DNA of 64,000 nt from contig NZ_RQEV01000018.1 in the NCBI RefSeq assembly GCF_004771275.1, positions 96,440-160,439 on the forward strand, given 5' to 3'. The translations under genes and the position numbers were made by a program. Source of the stretch: Leptospira fluminis (lineage in GTDB: Bacteria > Spirochaetota > Leptospiria > Leptospirales > Leptospiraceae). Below are positions 1 to 9,046 of the stretch, piece by piece. Position 1 is the first letter of the stretch, and the number at the start of each line of letters is the position of its first letter. The notes beneath the pieces were generated by a model. It made no database searches. It was not told where the DNA came from and saw only the letters and a program-made list of their open reading frames with translations.

Positions 1-2
1 GG

Positions 3-1130
3 GATTTTTTTATCGAAGATAGGTTGGAGAGATTCCGAACCTCCGCCTTCTGCAATTTGGGAGAGAGCGGAATTCGAAACCAGAATCTTTCCGAGCTTTC
101 CTCCTATCTAGGATTGGATCTGAGGGAGTTAGGCGGGCTTTCCCTTGCGGACTCCCCCAACAGCGGTCGACCGGACTTGAGAGAAGAAATCGCTTCCTTG
201 TATCCGGGAGCGTCCGCCGATCAAGTTTTGGTGACTACCGGTACGGGGGAAGCCTTGTTTTTAGCGTTCTCCCTTTTGTTGGAAAAAGGGGATATGCTTT
301 CCCTATTTTGGCCCGCCTTCCAAGCATTATATGAAGTTCCTCTCTTTCGGGGGGCAAGATTGAATCCGGTTTCCCTTCTGGATCGGATGGAGACGGGAGA
401 ATTCGGATTCGGAGAAAAAAATCTGAGGAACCTCTTCGAGGAGAAACCGAAGTTGGTCGTACTCAACCATCCCCACAATCCTTCCGGAATGTCCACTACG
501 AGAACCGATCGGGAAGTTCTGCAAAAACTCCTGCAAGACTTCCAAGAAACTTGGGTTTTGTTCGACGAACACTATCGCTTTTTGGACGGAGATTCGGAGT
601 TGGGTTGGACAGGATTCGGTCTATCGGAGCGGTCTCTAGTTACCGGATCCGTTACGAAGTGCTTCGGAGTGATGGGATTACGGATCGGTTGGCTTGTCGG
701 TCCGAAAGATTTCATCGCGAAGGCAAGATCCATGAAGGATTATCTCACTCACACGGTTTCTCCCATCTCGGAATTTCTGACCTTGGCTTTGTTAAGAAAA
801 AGGAATGCGATGCAGGCTTCGATCCGAAAAAATCTGAAAACCAATATTACCCTTTTTTCCGGGAGCGTTTCCGATTTGGCAGGGATCGATTTTTTTCGAG
901 CTCCCGAAGGAGGGATCGTAGGATTTCCGAAATTGGATCCGAGACTTTCTTCCGGTTCGTACGCGGATCTTCTTTGGAACCAAGCAGGAATCTTCGTCCT
1001 CCCGGGCTCGGATTTCGAAACGGAAGGCTATATCCGAGTAGGCTTCGGGGAAACTCCGGAGAGATTTCGAGATGGATTGGATCGCTGGAGTGCCATAGGA
1101 TCCGAGACGATCGCGCGTTTGTACAAATAA
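3..1130 (+). CDS. Class I/II PLP-dependent aminotransferase (5' end outside window)
   Basis: Predicted fold-type I aminotransferase acting in the cytoplasm with pyridoxal phosphate; the substrate cannot be told from sequence. The protein shows a glycine-rich cofactor-binding turn (TTGTGEA), the NHPHNPSG segment that contacts the cofactor, a FDEHYR stretch carrying the conserved Asp, the Schiff-base lysine in SVTKCFG, and a conserved Arg near the C-terminus (YIRVGFG). The frame stays open to the left edge of the window without a stop. An internal TTG at 24 is the first possible start, but the sequence before it looks coding, so the gene probably begins upstream. The 3' end overlaps the minus-strand gene ending at 1028 by 103 bases. 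The family call is solid; the substrate is unknown. Confidence 0.85.
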   Translation, partial: DFFIEDRLERFRTSAFCNLGESGIRNQNLSELSSYLGLDLRELGGLSLADSPNSGRPDLREEIASLYPGASADQVLVTTGTGEALFLAFSLLLEKGDMLSLFWPAFQALYEVPLFRGARLNPVSLLDRMETGEFGFGEKNLRNLFEEKPKLVVLNHPHNPSGMSTTRTDREVLQKLLQDFQETWVLFDEHYRFLDGDSELGWTGFGLSERSLVTGSVTKCFGVMGLRIGWLVGPKDFIAKARSMKDYLTHTVSPISEFLTLALLRKRNAMQASIRKNLKTNITLFSGSVSDLAGIDFFRAPEGGIVGFPKLDPRLSSGSYADLLWNQAGIFVLPGSDFETEGYIRVGFGETPERFRDGLDRWSAIGSETIARLYK

Positions 1131-2131
1131 GCTTCGGTAAGACCGGATCGGGGAAATTCCGGCAAGAGACGGAGGTTTTCTTTTCCGAAAAAGAAATGGG
1201 GAGCGGAAAGATCGGCGCGGGTTTCAGGACCTTGGCTTGCCGGTTTCCAGCTCCAGGAAAGATCCCGGATCCGGATCGTGAGTACCTGGCCTTGGATCGT
1301 CCAATCGGTTTCTCCGTTGCGAAACGGAAGTCCGATCCGGAGTCTCGGATCTTCTTCTCGTAAGGTGCTCGGATGGATCCATACTCCTAGGGGAAATAGA
1401 CGCAAATCTTCCGGATCTACGTTCTCTTGCGAATGATGTCCGTAGACCCATATTTCGGATCTTCGAACGATATTAGGACTGGAAAAGAAATCCTCATACA
1501 GATTGCCGAGCTGGTGACTGAGCACTCTCATCGAATAGATCCTCACTTTCCATTTTCCGGGGGGGCCGAAAGGAAGAACGGACGCGGGCAAGCAATCTTG
1601 GAAGGTGGAACGTGGAATTTCACATTCCCAAACGACCAGTGGAGAGAGGGTTAAAGTGGAAATCTGGGGAAACCAAATTTCCCAAAAGTACGGTCTGCTT
1701 CGGAAAAGAGGTTTTCGTTTCCGGCTTGGCGGTTTTGCAATTTCGGCTTCTTCTCCCGACGGAGAAAAAGCTCTGGAGATAGGATCCAAATCGGAAGGTT
1801 TGGTTTTGCCGAATAAGATTCTGCTCAAGAACCAAGGGGCCGCCCTCCGGACGGTCCGTGTCCTGATGATTCGTTTCGCATTCGGAAATACCTTTTCTTC
1901 TTGTGTTTCCCAATAGGAAAACGGGGGAGAGTTTTCCATCCACTCGGGTCGGTCGGATTTTTGTGAGGAACCGATCGGAACCGTATTTTCGGAAATCGTG
2001 CTCTCGGATCTGTAAGTTTCGATTTTTTTATGGAGTCTGATGGATCCCGCACGAAATTTGGTTTTGATTATAAAGAAGATCCGCTCCAGGTTAGAGAGAA
2101 ATTTCTGGCTCAGGCCGGAAATGGAATTCAT
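1028..2131 (-). CDS. Hypothetical protein, convergent overlap with aminotransferase gene
   Basis: I do not recognise a family in this 367-residue product. The N-terminus has a weakly hydrophobic stretch (ERIFFIIKTKF) but no convincing signal peptide. The middle is rich in Trp, Pro and Arg, and residues about 150-300 look like an ordinary folded domain with alternating hydrophobic residues. The last 34 or so residues are encoded antisense to the aminotransferase gene, so the natural C-terminus may be shorter in relatives or the stop may have been lost. Long plus-strand open frames across the same stretch have shadow-like composition (Arg/Ser/Phe-rich). It is divergent from the LOG-family gene at 2225. 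That it is a gene is likely; the start is uncertain. Confidence 0.55.
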   Translation of the reverse strand: MNSISGLSQKFLSNLERIFFIIKTKFRAGSIRLHKKIETYRSESTISENTVPIGSSQKSDRPEWMENSPPFSYWETQEEKVFPNAKRIIRTRTVRRAAPWFLSRILFGKTKPSDLDPISRAFSPSGEEAEIAKPPSRKRKPLFRSRPYFWEIWFPQISTLTLSPLVVWECEIPRSTFQDCLPASVLPFGPPGKWKVRIYSMRVLSHQLGNLYEDFFSSPNIVRRSEIWVYGHHSQENVDPEDLRLFPLGVWIHPSTLREEDPRLRIGLPFRNGETDWTIQGQVLTIRIRDLSWSWKPASQGPETRADLSAPHFFFGKENLRLLPEFPRSGLTEAYLYKRAIVSDPMALQRSNPSRNLSGVSPKPTRI

Positions 2132-2224
2132 GCGGAAAAGGATATCCGAGATCGTTTTTCCGGCAAGCTTTAGTTCGATACGGAAGATCCGAAAGATACC
2201 TAGAAATAGAATGAAGGATGGCTT

Positions 2225-3001
2225 ATGGGAAGGGCAGCGTTCGAGAATGAGGAATTTTTACATTCCGTGGATGCGTTTCATCTCCGCGTTTTGGCGGAGA
2301 TCAATTATCCGCAGGCATTGTTTCGCGATGCGAAAATCAAGGATACGATCTGTATTTTCGGATCCGCTCGTATCTTAAGCGGAGAGGAATTTTCAGCCCG
2401 AGAAAAACTAAAAAACAAGCTGACTCCCAAGGAATTGAAGCTCCATGAAAAACAGGGGGAGCTTGTACGTTACTATGAAGAAGCGAGGGAGACTGCTCGA
2501 CTTATCACTCTTTGGGGGAAGGAAATTTCTTCCGACGTCCGTAGGATGGCAGTATGTACCGGCGGCGGACCAGGAATTATGGAAGCTGCCAACCGAGGGG
2601 CGATGGAGGGAGGGGGACCCAGCCTTGGGCTAAACATCCGTCTTCCTTTCGAACAGACGATCAACGCGTTTGCGGATCCGAAGATCAGTATAGAATTCCA
2701 TTATTTCTTTATGAGGAAACTCTGGTTCCTTCGCCTTTCCAAGGGAATCGTAGTCTTTCCGGGAGGATTCGGGACAGTAGACGAACTTTTTGAAACCTTG
2801 ACTCTGATCCAAACCGGCAGAAACAACCTAAGAATTCCGGTGATTCTGTATGGGCGGGAATATTGGGATAAGGTGTTTCACATAGAGCCCATGAAGGAAT
2901 ACGGTCTGATCGATCCGGACGACGTTTCTCTAATCACGTACTGCGATCACCCTGCCGACGTGCTGGAAGTTCTGAAACGGAAGGTTCCCTTTGACGATTG
3001 A
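2225..3001 (+). CDS. LOG-family protein (lysine-decarboxylase-like nucleotide phosphoribohydrolase)
   Basis: A cytoplasmic protein of the LOG/TIGR00730 family, whose characterised members hydrolyse cytokinin riboside 5'-monophosphates or related nucleotides. The older name lysine decarboxylase-like is misleading. Visible motifs are CIFGSAR in the first Rossmann strand, a glycine-rich GGGPGIMEAANRGA loop, and the PGGFGTVDELFE signature that carries the catalytic Arg/Glu region. At 258 residues it is longer than minimal LOG proteins because of an inserted helical region at about residues 55-95. ATG at 2225 is preceded by AAGGA at good spacing. It stands before rpmB, which seems to have its own promoter. 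The family is certain; the physiological substrate is unknown. Confidence 0.9.
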   Translation: MGRAAFENEEFLHSVDAFHLRVLAEINYPQALFRDAKIKDTICIFGSARILSGEEFSAREKLKNKLTPKELKLHEKQGELVRYYEEARETARLITLWGKEISSDVRRMAVCTGGGPGIMEAANRGAMEGGGPSLGLNIRLPFEQTINAFADPKISIEFHYFFMRKLWFLRLSKGIVVFPGGFGTVDELFETLTLIQTGRNNLRIPVILYGREYWDKVFHIEPMKEYGLIDPDDVSLITYCDHPADVLEVLKRKVPFDD

Positions 3002-3059
3002 GCTTTCCGGCTTCCTCCGTACGGATGTTGACGAAAATGAATCGACTTGTATCCTTTTC

Positions 3060-3088
3060 TTGACAGCTTCCTCTTACGGAAAATTATG
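3060..3088 (+). promoter_or_regulatory. Candidate sigma-70 promoter for rpmB, predicting an almost leaderless mRNA
   Basis: TTGACA at 3060-3065 matches the -35 consensus exactly and is followed after 16 bases by AATTAT (3082-3087), a moderate -10 match. Transcription would start near 3094-3097, on or next to the rpmB ATG at 3097. No Shine-Dalgarno sequence lies at usable spacing before that ATG. Confidence 0.5.
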
Positions 3089-3096
3089 GTCGCAAT

Positions 3097-3378
3097 ATGG
3101 CCAGAAAGTGTGTCGTGACAGGGAAAGGAACGATAGCCGGGAACAACGTATCCCACTCTCACCTGAAAACCCGTAGAACTTGGAAAATCAATCTCATCAA
3201 AAAGAGGATTTTTTTGGAGGACGAAAACCGCTGGGTGACCGTACGTATTTCTACCCGCGCGCTTCGCACTCTTCGTAAAAAAGGAATCAAGGCCGCAATC
3301 AAAGATAACGGCGGTTCTCTGCAAGCTCTTGCCCCCAAAAAACACGTCGGAATCCAAAAACAGGCAACCAAAGCCTGA
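3097..3378 (+). CDS. rpmB: 50S ribosomal protein L28
   Basis: Large-subunit ribosomal protein bL28. The 93-residue product begins [11 protein letters not shown], the family N-terminal signature. It continues through the conserved [12 protein letters not shown] segment and ends with a basic C-terminal half containing [17 protein letters not shown], as in long-form L28 proteins. The start is fixed by that N-terminus even though there is no ribosome binding site in front of it. The 3' end overlaps the longest frame of the endonuclease III gene by 50 bases, so the two may be co-transcribed. Identification is secure. Confidence 0.96.
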   Translation: MARKCVVTGKGTIAGNNVSHSHLKTRRTWKINLIKKRIFLEDENRWVTVRISTRALRTLRKKGIKAAIKDNGGSLQALAPKKHVGIQKQATKA

Positions 3379-4048
3379 GTTTGTCCCCACACCTCAGTAT
3401 ATTTCCCGGATGCACTCCCTCTTGCAGGGAGAATTCGGGGATGTCCGTTCTCCGTTAGAATACCAAAAAGATTACGAATTTGCGATTTCGGTGATTCTAT
3501 CCGCGCAATGCACGGATGCAAGGGTCAACGAAGTAACTCCTCGGTTATTTTCCGCTTTTCCCACGTTAGAATCGATCGCTAACGCTCCTTCGGAACGTAT
3601 CGAAGAGATCATCTACCCGACGGGTTTTTATAAAAATAAGGCAAAGTCTATTCTGGGATTTGCCAATCGACTCCTAAACGAAACCAAGGGAGTGCTTCCC
3701 AAATCCATTTCCGAGCTGATCCGTTTTCCGGGAATCGGTAGAAAAACCGCGAATGTGGTACTCAACGAGCTCTACGGAATTTCGGAAGGGTTTGTGGTGG
3801 ATACTCACGTAAAACGGGTTTCTCGGAAACTAGGACTGACTGCGGAAACGGATCCGGTAAAAGTGGAAAAGGATCTCATGAAAATCGTTCCGGCCCGGTT
3901 TTGGATGGATCTTTCCTTGTATTTTATCTTTTTGGGTCGACGATACTGCAAAGCGCATCGAACGTTTTGCGAGGAGTGCGTTCTCGGAGAGATTTGTCCT
4001 TCCAGCGATCGGGTCCGGCGAAAAACCGACCCTAGGAGTGTAAAATGA
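3329..4048 (+). CDS. nth: Endonuclease III (DNA glycosylase/AP lyase)
   Basis: Base-excision repair enzyme that removes oxidised pyrimidines and cleaves the abasic site. The sequence shows the LSAQCTD helix, the helix-hairpin-helix [14 protein letters not shown] with the catalytic Lys, VDTHVKRV with the catalytic Asp, and a C-terminal 4Fe-4S loop with Cys spaced C-x6-C-x2-C-x5-C. The TTG at 3329 gives 239 residues. An ATG at 3410 would leave a rather short N-terminal helix compared with the family, so the longer form inside rpmB is favoured, without a clear ribosome binding site. It overlaps the thioesterase start by 4 bases (ATGA), implying translational coupling. Confidence 0.93.
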   Translation: MPPKNTSESKNRQPKPEFVPTPQYISRMHSLLQGEFGDVRSPLEYQKDYEFAISVILSAQCTDARVNEVTPRLFSAFPTLESIANAPSERIEEIIYPTGFYKNKAKSILGFANRLLNETKGVLPKSISELIRFPGIGRKTANVVLNELYGISEGFVVDTHVKRVSRKLGLTAETDPVKVEKDLMKIVPARFWMDLSLYFIFLGRRYCKAHRTFCEECVLGEICPSSDRVRRKTDPRSVK

Positions 4049-4476
4049 ATTTGGAAGTTTTTTTGGACCAAAAACTGGAAGGGATGGAACTCAGCACACA
4101 ACATATCGTGATGTCCCGGGATTTAAACCAGCATGGATTTCTATTCGGAGGTCAGATGTTGGCCTGGATAGACGAGGGTTGTGCCATGTATGTTATGGAA
4201 AAAATCCGTTATTCGAATATCGTTACGGTCAGCATGGATGACGTGGTATTTAAAAGTCCCGGTTTGTCCGGAGATATCATTCAGATTTTTTCCAAGATAG
4301 AAAAGATCGGGAAAAGCTCGATTACGATCCGTAACGCTTCCATTTCCAAAAGTCAAAAACGTAAGGAAGTCCGCGAAATCATCGATTGCAGGATCACTTA
4401 CGTTTGTCTGGACGATTCGGGTAAGCCTTTTCCGTACTTTACCCAATTCGATTCCCACAAACTTCTTTCCCACTGA
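4045..4476 (+). CDS. Hotdog-fold acyl-CoA thioesterase (YciA-like)
   Basis: A 143-residue hotdog protein of the cytosolic acyl-CoA hydrolase type, predicted to hydrolyse acyl-CoA thioesters. The key segment is LNQHGFLFGGQMLAWIDEGCA, corresponding to the N-x-x-G-x-x-F/HGG-x-x-x-x-x-x-D active-site helix of this family, followed by strands with VSMDDVVFKSPG as in YciA-like enzymes. The start ATG overlaps the nth stop by 4 bases and the next gene begins 3 bases after its stop. It thus sits inside a compact operon with nth and a GGQ protein. Acyl-chain preference cannot be judged. Confidence 0.88.
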   Translation: MNLEVFLDQKLEGMELSTQHIVMSRDLNQHGFLFGGQMLAWIDEGCAMYVMEKIRYSNIVTVSMDDVVFKSPGLSGDIIQIFSKIEKIGKSSITIRNASISKSQKRKEVREIIDCRITYVCLDDSGKPFPYFTQFDSHKLLSH

Positions 4477-4479
4477 AAC

Positions 4480-4926
4480 ATGTCTTCTAAGTTTCCAGTT
4501 TCCCCGGAAAAGGATGCCGCGCTTTCGGCGAGAATGGATTCATTAGGAATTTCGGAATCCGATCTGGAAGAGGCTTTCGTCAGGAGCGGAGGGAAGGGCG
4601 GCCAGAACGTTAATAAAGTATCCACAGCCGTACGTCTTTTTCATAAACCCACGGGTACGGAAGTGAAATGTTCCGTACATAGAACGCAAGGGTTAAATCG
4701 TTACAAAGCCAGAATTTTGTTATGCGAACGAGTGGAGGAGGAAAAAAGAAACTTGGCCAAAATAGAGGACCCGGAGCACGCCAAAATTCGAAAAGCGAAG
4801 GCGGACCGAGCCAGGCGAGCAAAGCGGAAGGCGGCTTCCAAATCCGCATCTAGCGCGCTTAGACGGGAAAAAAATCCGGGAGAGGACTGGAAAGAGGAGT
4901 ACGGGGAGGATTGGGAAGTCCAATAA
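4480..4926 (+). CDS. GGQ-domain peptide-chain-release-factor-like protein
   Basis: A 148-residue protein with the class-I release-factor catalytic domain: [19 protein letters not shown] contains the GGQ loop that triggers hydrolysis of peptidyl-tRNA. It lacks the codon-recognition domains of RF1/RF2. The C-terminus (about residues 95-135) is a strongly basic helix, [16 protein letters not shown], resembling the ribosome-binding tail of ArfB and the mitochondrial rescue factor family. The likely role is rescue of stalled ribosomes. Whether it is an ArfB orthologue or a member of the related C12orf65-like group is open, so no symbol is given. It follows the thioesterase by 3 bases and precedes uvrC by 10. 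Confidence 0.85.
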   Translation: MSSKFPVSPEKDAALSARMDSLGISESDLEEAFVRSGGKGGQNVNKVSTAVRLFHKPTGTEVKCSVHRTQGLNRYKARILLCERVEEEKRNLAKIEDPEHAKIRKAKADRARRAKRKAASKSASSALRREKNPGEDWKEEYGEDWEVQ

Positions 4927-4936
4927 GAAAGGATCC

Positions 4937-6784
4937 ATGGCCGAAGTCTTAAATCACAACCTAATCGTGGAAAAATTGAAGAACCTTACCGGTTCTCCCG
5001 GATGCTATCTCTGGAAGAACGGTGAAGGGGAGATCATCTACGTAGGAAAGGCCAAAAACCTGGATAAGCGGATCCGCAGTTATTTGAAAGAAAATCATAC
5101 GGATTTAAAGACCCGCTTTCTTCGGAACGAAATCGCGGATTTGGATTGGATCGCCACATCCACGGAAAAAGAGGCTCTCATCCTGGAAGCCACTTTGATT
5201 AAGAAGCATACTCCCAGATATAACGTCCGTTTAAAGGACGATAAAAAATATCCGTACATCTGCGTTTCCCTTTCAGAGCCTTATCCCATGGTATCCGTGA
5301 CCAGGAAGTTGAAAGATAACGGAGACCGCTACTTCGGCCCTTATACGGACGTAAAGACGACCAGAGAAACGCTGGACGTGGTGCTTAGGATCTTTCCCAT
5401 CCGGAAAACGAAACAGGTCTTGCCATTGCCCAAGCCCCGCAGACCCTGCTTGAATTTCCAAATGAAGCGCTGTCTCGGTCCCTGCCAGGGAAACATCCCC
5501 GTAGAGGAATACAAATTAGTGGTGGACCAGGTTATCCAATTCTTGGAGGGAAAAAAGGACGGCCTCGTGTCCGAACTTACCCGACGGATGGACGAGTTTT
5601 CCGCAAAATTGGAATACGAAATTGCGGGTCGTTACAGGGACATGCTTCTGAAGCTCCAATCCTTCCGCCAAAAGCAAACGGTAGTCAGTCTGGACGGCGG
5701 AGACGAAGACGTAATCGCTTTCGCCAAAAAGGAGGACGAGGGACAGGTCGTGTTGATGGAAGTTCGGGGAGGGCGTTTGGAGTCCAAGAAATCCTTTCCG
5801 ATCCAAGGGATGGCGAACTCCTCGGAAGACGAGATCCTTTCCTCTTTCTTCCGCGATTATTATATGAGCGCCGCCCTAGTCCCTTCGCATATCGTCGTTC
5901 CTTCCGCCCTAAAGGACGAGGCGGAAACCGTTCTGGATTTTCTGCAGGAAAAGACCGGCTTTCGCCCTAAATTGCGTTTTCCTAAAGCGGGTGAAAAGAA
6001 ATCCCTTTTGAAAATAGCGGAAAAAAACGCAGAGCTAGGCCTGACGGAACGTTTACTTGCGACGCAATACCGGGATCAAACCGCGGCTTTGAAGGAAATC
6101 CAAGAGATGTTCCAGCTGAAGGAGCCGCCTCATATCATCGAGTGTTATGACATTTCCCATTTCCAAGGATCCTTCCCCGTCGCCAGCGGGGTCATCTTTG
6201 TGGAAGGAAAACCCTTTAAGCAAGGATATAGAAAGTACAATATCCGAGGATACGAAGGGATCAACGACCCCGGGATGATGCACGAAGCGATTTCTCGTCG
6301 TCTCCAGAGAATCCTGAACGAAGACGGGATTCTACCCGATCTCGTCGTAATCGACGGAGGCCCGACGCAACTAGGCAAAGCTTGCGAGGCTGCGGTGGAA
6401 GCGGGAGTGCCGGATCTTCCTATGGTAGGTCTCGCTAAAAAGAGGGAGGAAATCTATTTTCCGGGACAATCCGAACCCTATACCTTCGACATGAATTCTC
6501 CGGGAATGAAATTGCTACGTCATGTCCGCGACGAGGCGCATAGATTCGGAGTAGAACACCATCGCACCAGACGGAATCGGGAGGCTCTGCGGAGTCTGAT
6601 CGAAGATGTTCCCGATATCGGTTTAAAAAGGAGCAAGTTATTGCTCCGTTCGTTTACGGGGCAAAAAAGAATCGAGGAAGCCACCGTAGAGGAATTGAAG
6701 AAGGTTCCCGGAATCGGAGAGGCACTTGCGGAAAAAATTTTCCGTCATTTTCATTCGGAAACCGTTCCGACCGAATCGGAGTGA
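4937..6784 (+). CDS. uvrC: Excinuclease ABC subunit C
   Basis: Nucleotide-excision-repair endonuclease that makes both incisions with UvrB. The 615-residue length is normal. Domains in order: GIY-YIG nuclease (GCYLWKN then IYVGKAKNL, about residues 18-100), the Cys-containing segment ([14 protein letters not shown]), the UVR helix pair, an RNase H-like C-terminal nuclease domain with [10 protein letters not shown] and VVIDGG acidic residues, HHRTRRNR near its end, and helix-hairpin-helix repeats ([12 protein letters not shown]). ATG at 4937 has AAAGGA upstream. It is last in the rpmB-nth-thioesterase-GGQ run; no clear terminator follows. Confidence 0.97.
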   Translation: MAEVLNHNLIVEKLKNLTGSPGCYLWKNGEGEIIYVGKAKNLDKRIRSYLKENHTDLKTRFLRNEIADLDWIATSTEKEALILEATLIKKHTPRYNVRLKDDKKYPYICVSLSEPYPMVSVTRKLKDNGDRYFGPYTDVKTTRETLDVVLRIFPIRKTKQVLPLPKPRRPCLNFQMKRCLGPCQGNIPVEEYKLVVDQVIQFLEGKKDGLVSELTRRMDEFSAKLEYEIAGRYRDMLLKLQSFRQKQTVVSLDGGDEDVIAFAKKEDEGQVVLMEVRGGRLESKKSFPIQGMANSSEDEILSSFFRDYYMSAALVPSHIVVPSALKDEAETVLDFLQEKTGFRPKLRFPKAGEKKSLLKIAEKNAELGLTERLLATQYRDQTAALKEIQEMFQLKEPPHIIECYDISHFQGSFPVASGVIFVEGKPFKQGYRKYNIRGYEGINDPGMMHEAISRRLQRILNEDGILPDLVVIDGGPTQLGKACEAAVEAGVPDLPMVGLAKKREEIYFPGQSEPYTFDMNSPGMKLLRHVRDEAHRFGVEHHRTRRNREALRSLIEDVPDIGLKRSKLLLRSFTGQKRIEEATVEELKKVPGIGEALAEKIFRHFHSETVPTESE

Positions 6785-6812
6785 CTTTTTAAAATTTTTC
6801 GTTCCTAAGATC

Positions 6813-6854
6813 GCATTCTTCTCACCTGCCGATCCAAGCAGGTGGAAAGAATGC
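6813..6854 (+). promoter_or_regulatory. Long hairpin covering the Shine-Dalgarno and ATG of the lamin-tail-domain gene
   Basis: Bases 6813-6820 pair perfectly with 6847-6854 and 6823-6829 pair perfectly with 6838-6844. A two-base internal step separates the arms and the loop is 8 bases. The 3' arms hold the AGGTGG ribosome binding site (6840-6845) and the ATG at 6851-6853. No T-run follows, so it does not look like a uvrC terminator. In the mRNA this fold would hide the translation start, as in RNA thermometers or other translational switches. The structure is seen; the function is inferred. Confidence 0.6.
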
Positions 6855-9046
6855 AAAAAAGAATCATCCGTATTTTCTCGAGCTCCTTTCGGTTCTGGCT
6901 CGTCGCCCTTCCTTTCCTTTATTGCAAGATCTCCGAAAAGGAACGGCTTTGGTTCGAACTTCCCGTTCAGAATCCTTTCCATTTCGATTACGATCCGGAG
7001 CTGAGAGAAAACCCGAAAAGCCTATCCGTTCGGATCGTACCCTTAGATTCTAAAACCTGTTTGCAATCTGGAGAAGTTCCCGGATTTGCGATCACGTTTT
7101 GTCTGTCGGATGAAGATCGGTCCGCAAGCAACACTTGGGAAAATTCGATCGAAGCGTGGAAGCGACGGGAGATGTCCGCGGAACGGACGGTTTATGACTC
7201 CGTAGATCGGAACGTTTCCGCGAGCATAGGAATGCTTCCAATCAACGAAATCCGAAAGAGGATCTCGAAGAGTGGATTCGGAATTTTAGGAAGCGGCGAA
7301 TTCAAAAAAAATTCCTCGGACGGCGCGTTTTGGGATAGGAGAAGATACGTTAGAAAATTCCACGAACCTGGCTTCAGTCTTTTCCGTTTGGAGGGAAACG
7401 AATGGTTATGGGTATTTCCTCCAAGCGAGTCTTCCGGGACGTATCTTACTCTTAAGATCCTACTCCCGCCCGGGTTGGATTCCGACTGGGCGAGTCGTTT
7501 GGGATCCGTCGCTTCTACGAACGAAAGAATTCTCGCGAATTGTAAAGCGGATTTGCCGGAGATTTCCGAGATTTTCGGAGAGACCGAATCCGTATCCGGA
7601 AGGTGGATCGAACTTCATAATCCTTATCCCTATCCGATATGCGAATCGGGATTGGAATTCGTACTATTCGGCAATCGGGTTTCTCTTCCTACCTCCGTCG
7701 GATTTTTCGCTCCCGGCGAATCCAAGGTCTATGCGGAAGAATCGTCTATTCTGGAAAAAATTCCTTTAACGGGAATCCGCTGGGGAGACTTGAAACGAAG
7801 CGGGACCTTACAGCTCGTAAAAGAAGGAAACGTTTCCGAGCGAGCCCTTCCGGGTGGAGGGTATCGTTTCGGAGAAGAATCGTACTCCTGGAAGAGGAAC
7901 GGTTTTTCGGACTGCGTCTCCACGGAGCGAACGATTTTTTTACCCGAGTCCTATTGTATGGATCCGGGAAGACCGAGCGAAGGATTCGCTTCCGGCGATC
8001 GGAAAGTCGATCTCTGCGACGCGAGAGAGTTTCGAATAGAGGAAATTAATTTTCTGGGAGCTTATCGTGACGGGAAGTTGCGTTCGGATTATAAATTTAT
8101 AGACTTAGAATATACGGGCCTTTCGAAATGCGACCCTTCCGATCTAGAGCTTTCTTTCGGCTCCACGAATTTACCGATCTCCGCGCGAGGCATTTTGCAA
8201 CCACCGGGGACGATTTTGACCGTAGGTGCCCTTCCTTTCCTGTTCGGGAGACTTGAGCTTTCTTACCGAAATCTTTCGAACTTAAAAGGGACTGATTCGG
8301 TACGGATCAGAAACAGGATCTCAGGAAACGAAAAAAATCTTTGGAACGGGGAGTTTAGAGGACCGGAGTTGGTGTATGATCGCGTGGCCCTCGAAATTCC
8401 GGGAATTGCGACCTCTTCCCTTTTGGTCAGGGAGGAAAAGGTATACATACCGAAATCGGAACTTCCTCCGGACGGACTCCATCTTAGCCATCGATTCTTT
8501 CCAGGAAGGAAAACCGAATTCGGCTTTTCCGGATCGGCAGCGCTTTCGGAAGTTTCTTGGGCCGGTTCTTATAGAGGAAACGAACCTATATCCGCCGACC
8601 GTTTTTTGGAAGTTTGGTCGGATGACCCTGGGATTTCCTCCGCCGTATTGCAGATTCAAACGAGTGGAGGAGGAAATTCGAATGTTCTTTTCCCTTTGGA
8701 GAAAGGTTGGTCTCTTTTATCCTCCGGAAAACTGACCTGCTTTCCGAATTCGGTTTCTTGGACGGAGTCGAACTTTTCTCTTCCACAAACGGGCGGGAAT
8801 GTGCTCCGTCTTTTAGATCCGATCCGTGGAGCGGTTTGGGGAGAGTTTCGGTATACATCCGCAGGTCCTGGAAAAAACGACACTAGAGGAAAAATCAGAA
8901 GATCCGCCTTTTTTCTTTCGGAACAAGGCGGAATCGGAATTTGGAAAGATTCGGATTTGCCTAATTTTCCCGGAAGATCGGAAGCCTGCGAAGGAACGCA
9001 TGCCAGTCCGGGAGCACCGAATGTCTTTCCCGGCGAGGCCGGATGA
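6851..9046 (+). CDS. Exported protein with three lamin-tail-domain-like repeats (probable lipoprotein)
   Basis: A 731-residue protein with a short basic N-terminus, a hydrophobic segment (FWLVALPFLYC) and a Cys at about residue 25 that may be a relaxed spirochaetal lipobox. Three segments share a pattern of an x-E-I/V strand, then Gly, then a W/F-I/L-E/D-L/V strand: about residue 238 (ISEIF...RWIELHNP), about 396 (IEEINF...FIDLEYTG) and about 565 (LSEVSW...RFLEVWSD). The end carries ASPGAPN, a typical lamin-tail-domain closing motif. In bacteria these immunoglobulin-like domains are often found with surface hydrolases. No catalytic motif was seen. ATG at 6851 is preferred over GTG at 6842 because AGGTGG precedes it. 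It overlaps the next gene by ATGA. Confidence 0.7.
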   Translation: MQKRIIRIFSSSFRFWLVALPFLYCKISEKERLWFELPVQNPFHFDYDPELRENPKSLSVRIVPLDSKTCLQSGEVPGFAITFCLSDEDRSASNTWENSIEAWKRREMSAERTVYDSVDRNVSASIGMLPINEIRKRISKSGFGILGSGEFKKNSSDGAFWDRRRYVRKFHEPGFSLFRLEGNEWLWVFPPSESSGTYLTLKILLPPGLDSDWASRLGSVASTNERILANCKADLPEISEIFGETESVSGRWIELHNPYPYPICESGLEFVLFGNRVSLPTSVGFFAPGESKVYAEESSILEKIPLTGIRWGDLKRSGTLQLVKEGNVSERALPGGGYRFGEESYSWKRNGFSDCVSTERTIFLPESYCMDPGRPSEGFASGDRKVDLCDAREFRIEEINFLGAYRDGKLRSDYKFIDLEYTGLSKCDPSDLELSFGSTNLPISARGILQPPGTILTVGALPFLFGRLELSYRNLSNLKGTDSVRIRNRISGNEKNLWNGEFRGPELVYDRVALEIPGIATSSLLVREEKVYIPKSELPPDGLHLSHRFFPGRKTEFGFSGSAALSEVSWAGSYRGNEPISADRFLEVWSDDPGISSAVLQIQTSGGGNSNVLFPLEKGWSLLSSGKLTCFPNSVSWTESNFSLPQTGGNVLRLLDPIRGAVWGEFRYTSAGPGKNDTRGKIRRSAFFLSEQGGIGIWKDSDLPNFPGRSEACEGTHASPGAPNVFPGEAG

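Noticed and set aside
551..1363. Plus-strand open frame of 270 codons over the aminotransferase gene
   Set aside because: Composition is Arg/Ser/Phe-rich with no domain, and it is the shifted frame of the clear aminotransferase; a shadow.
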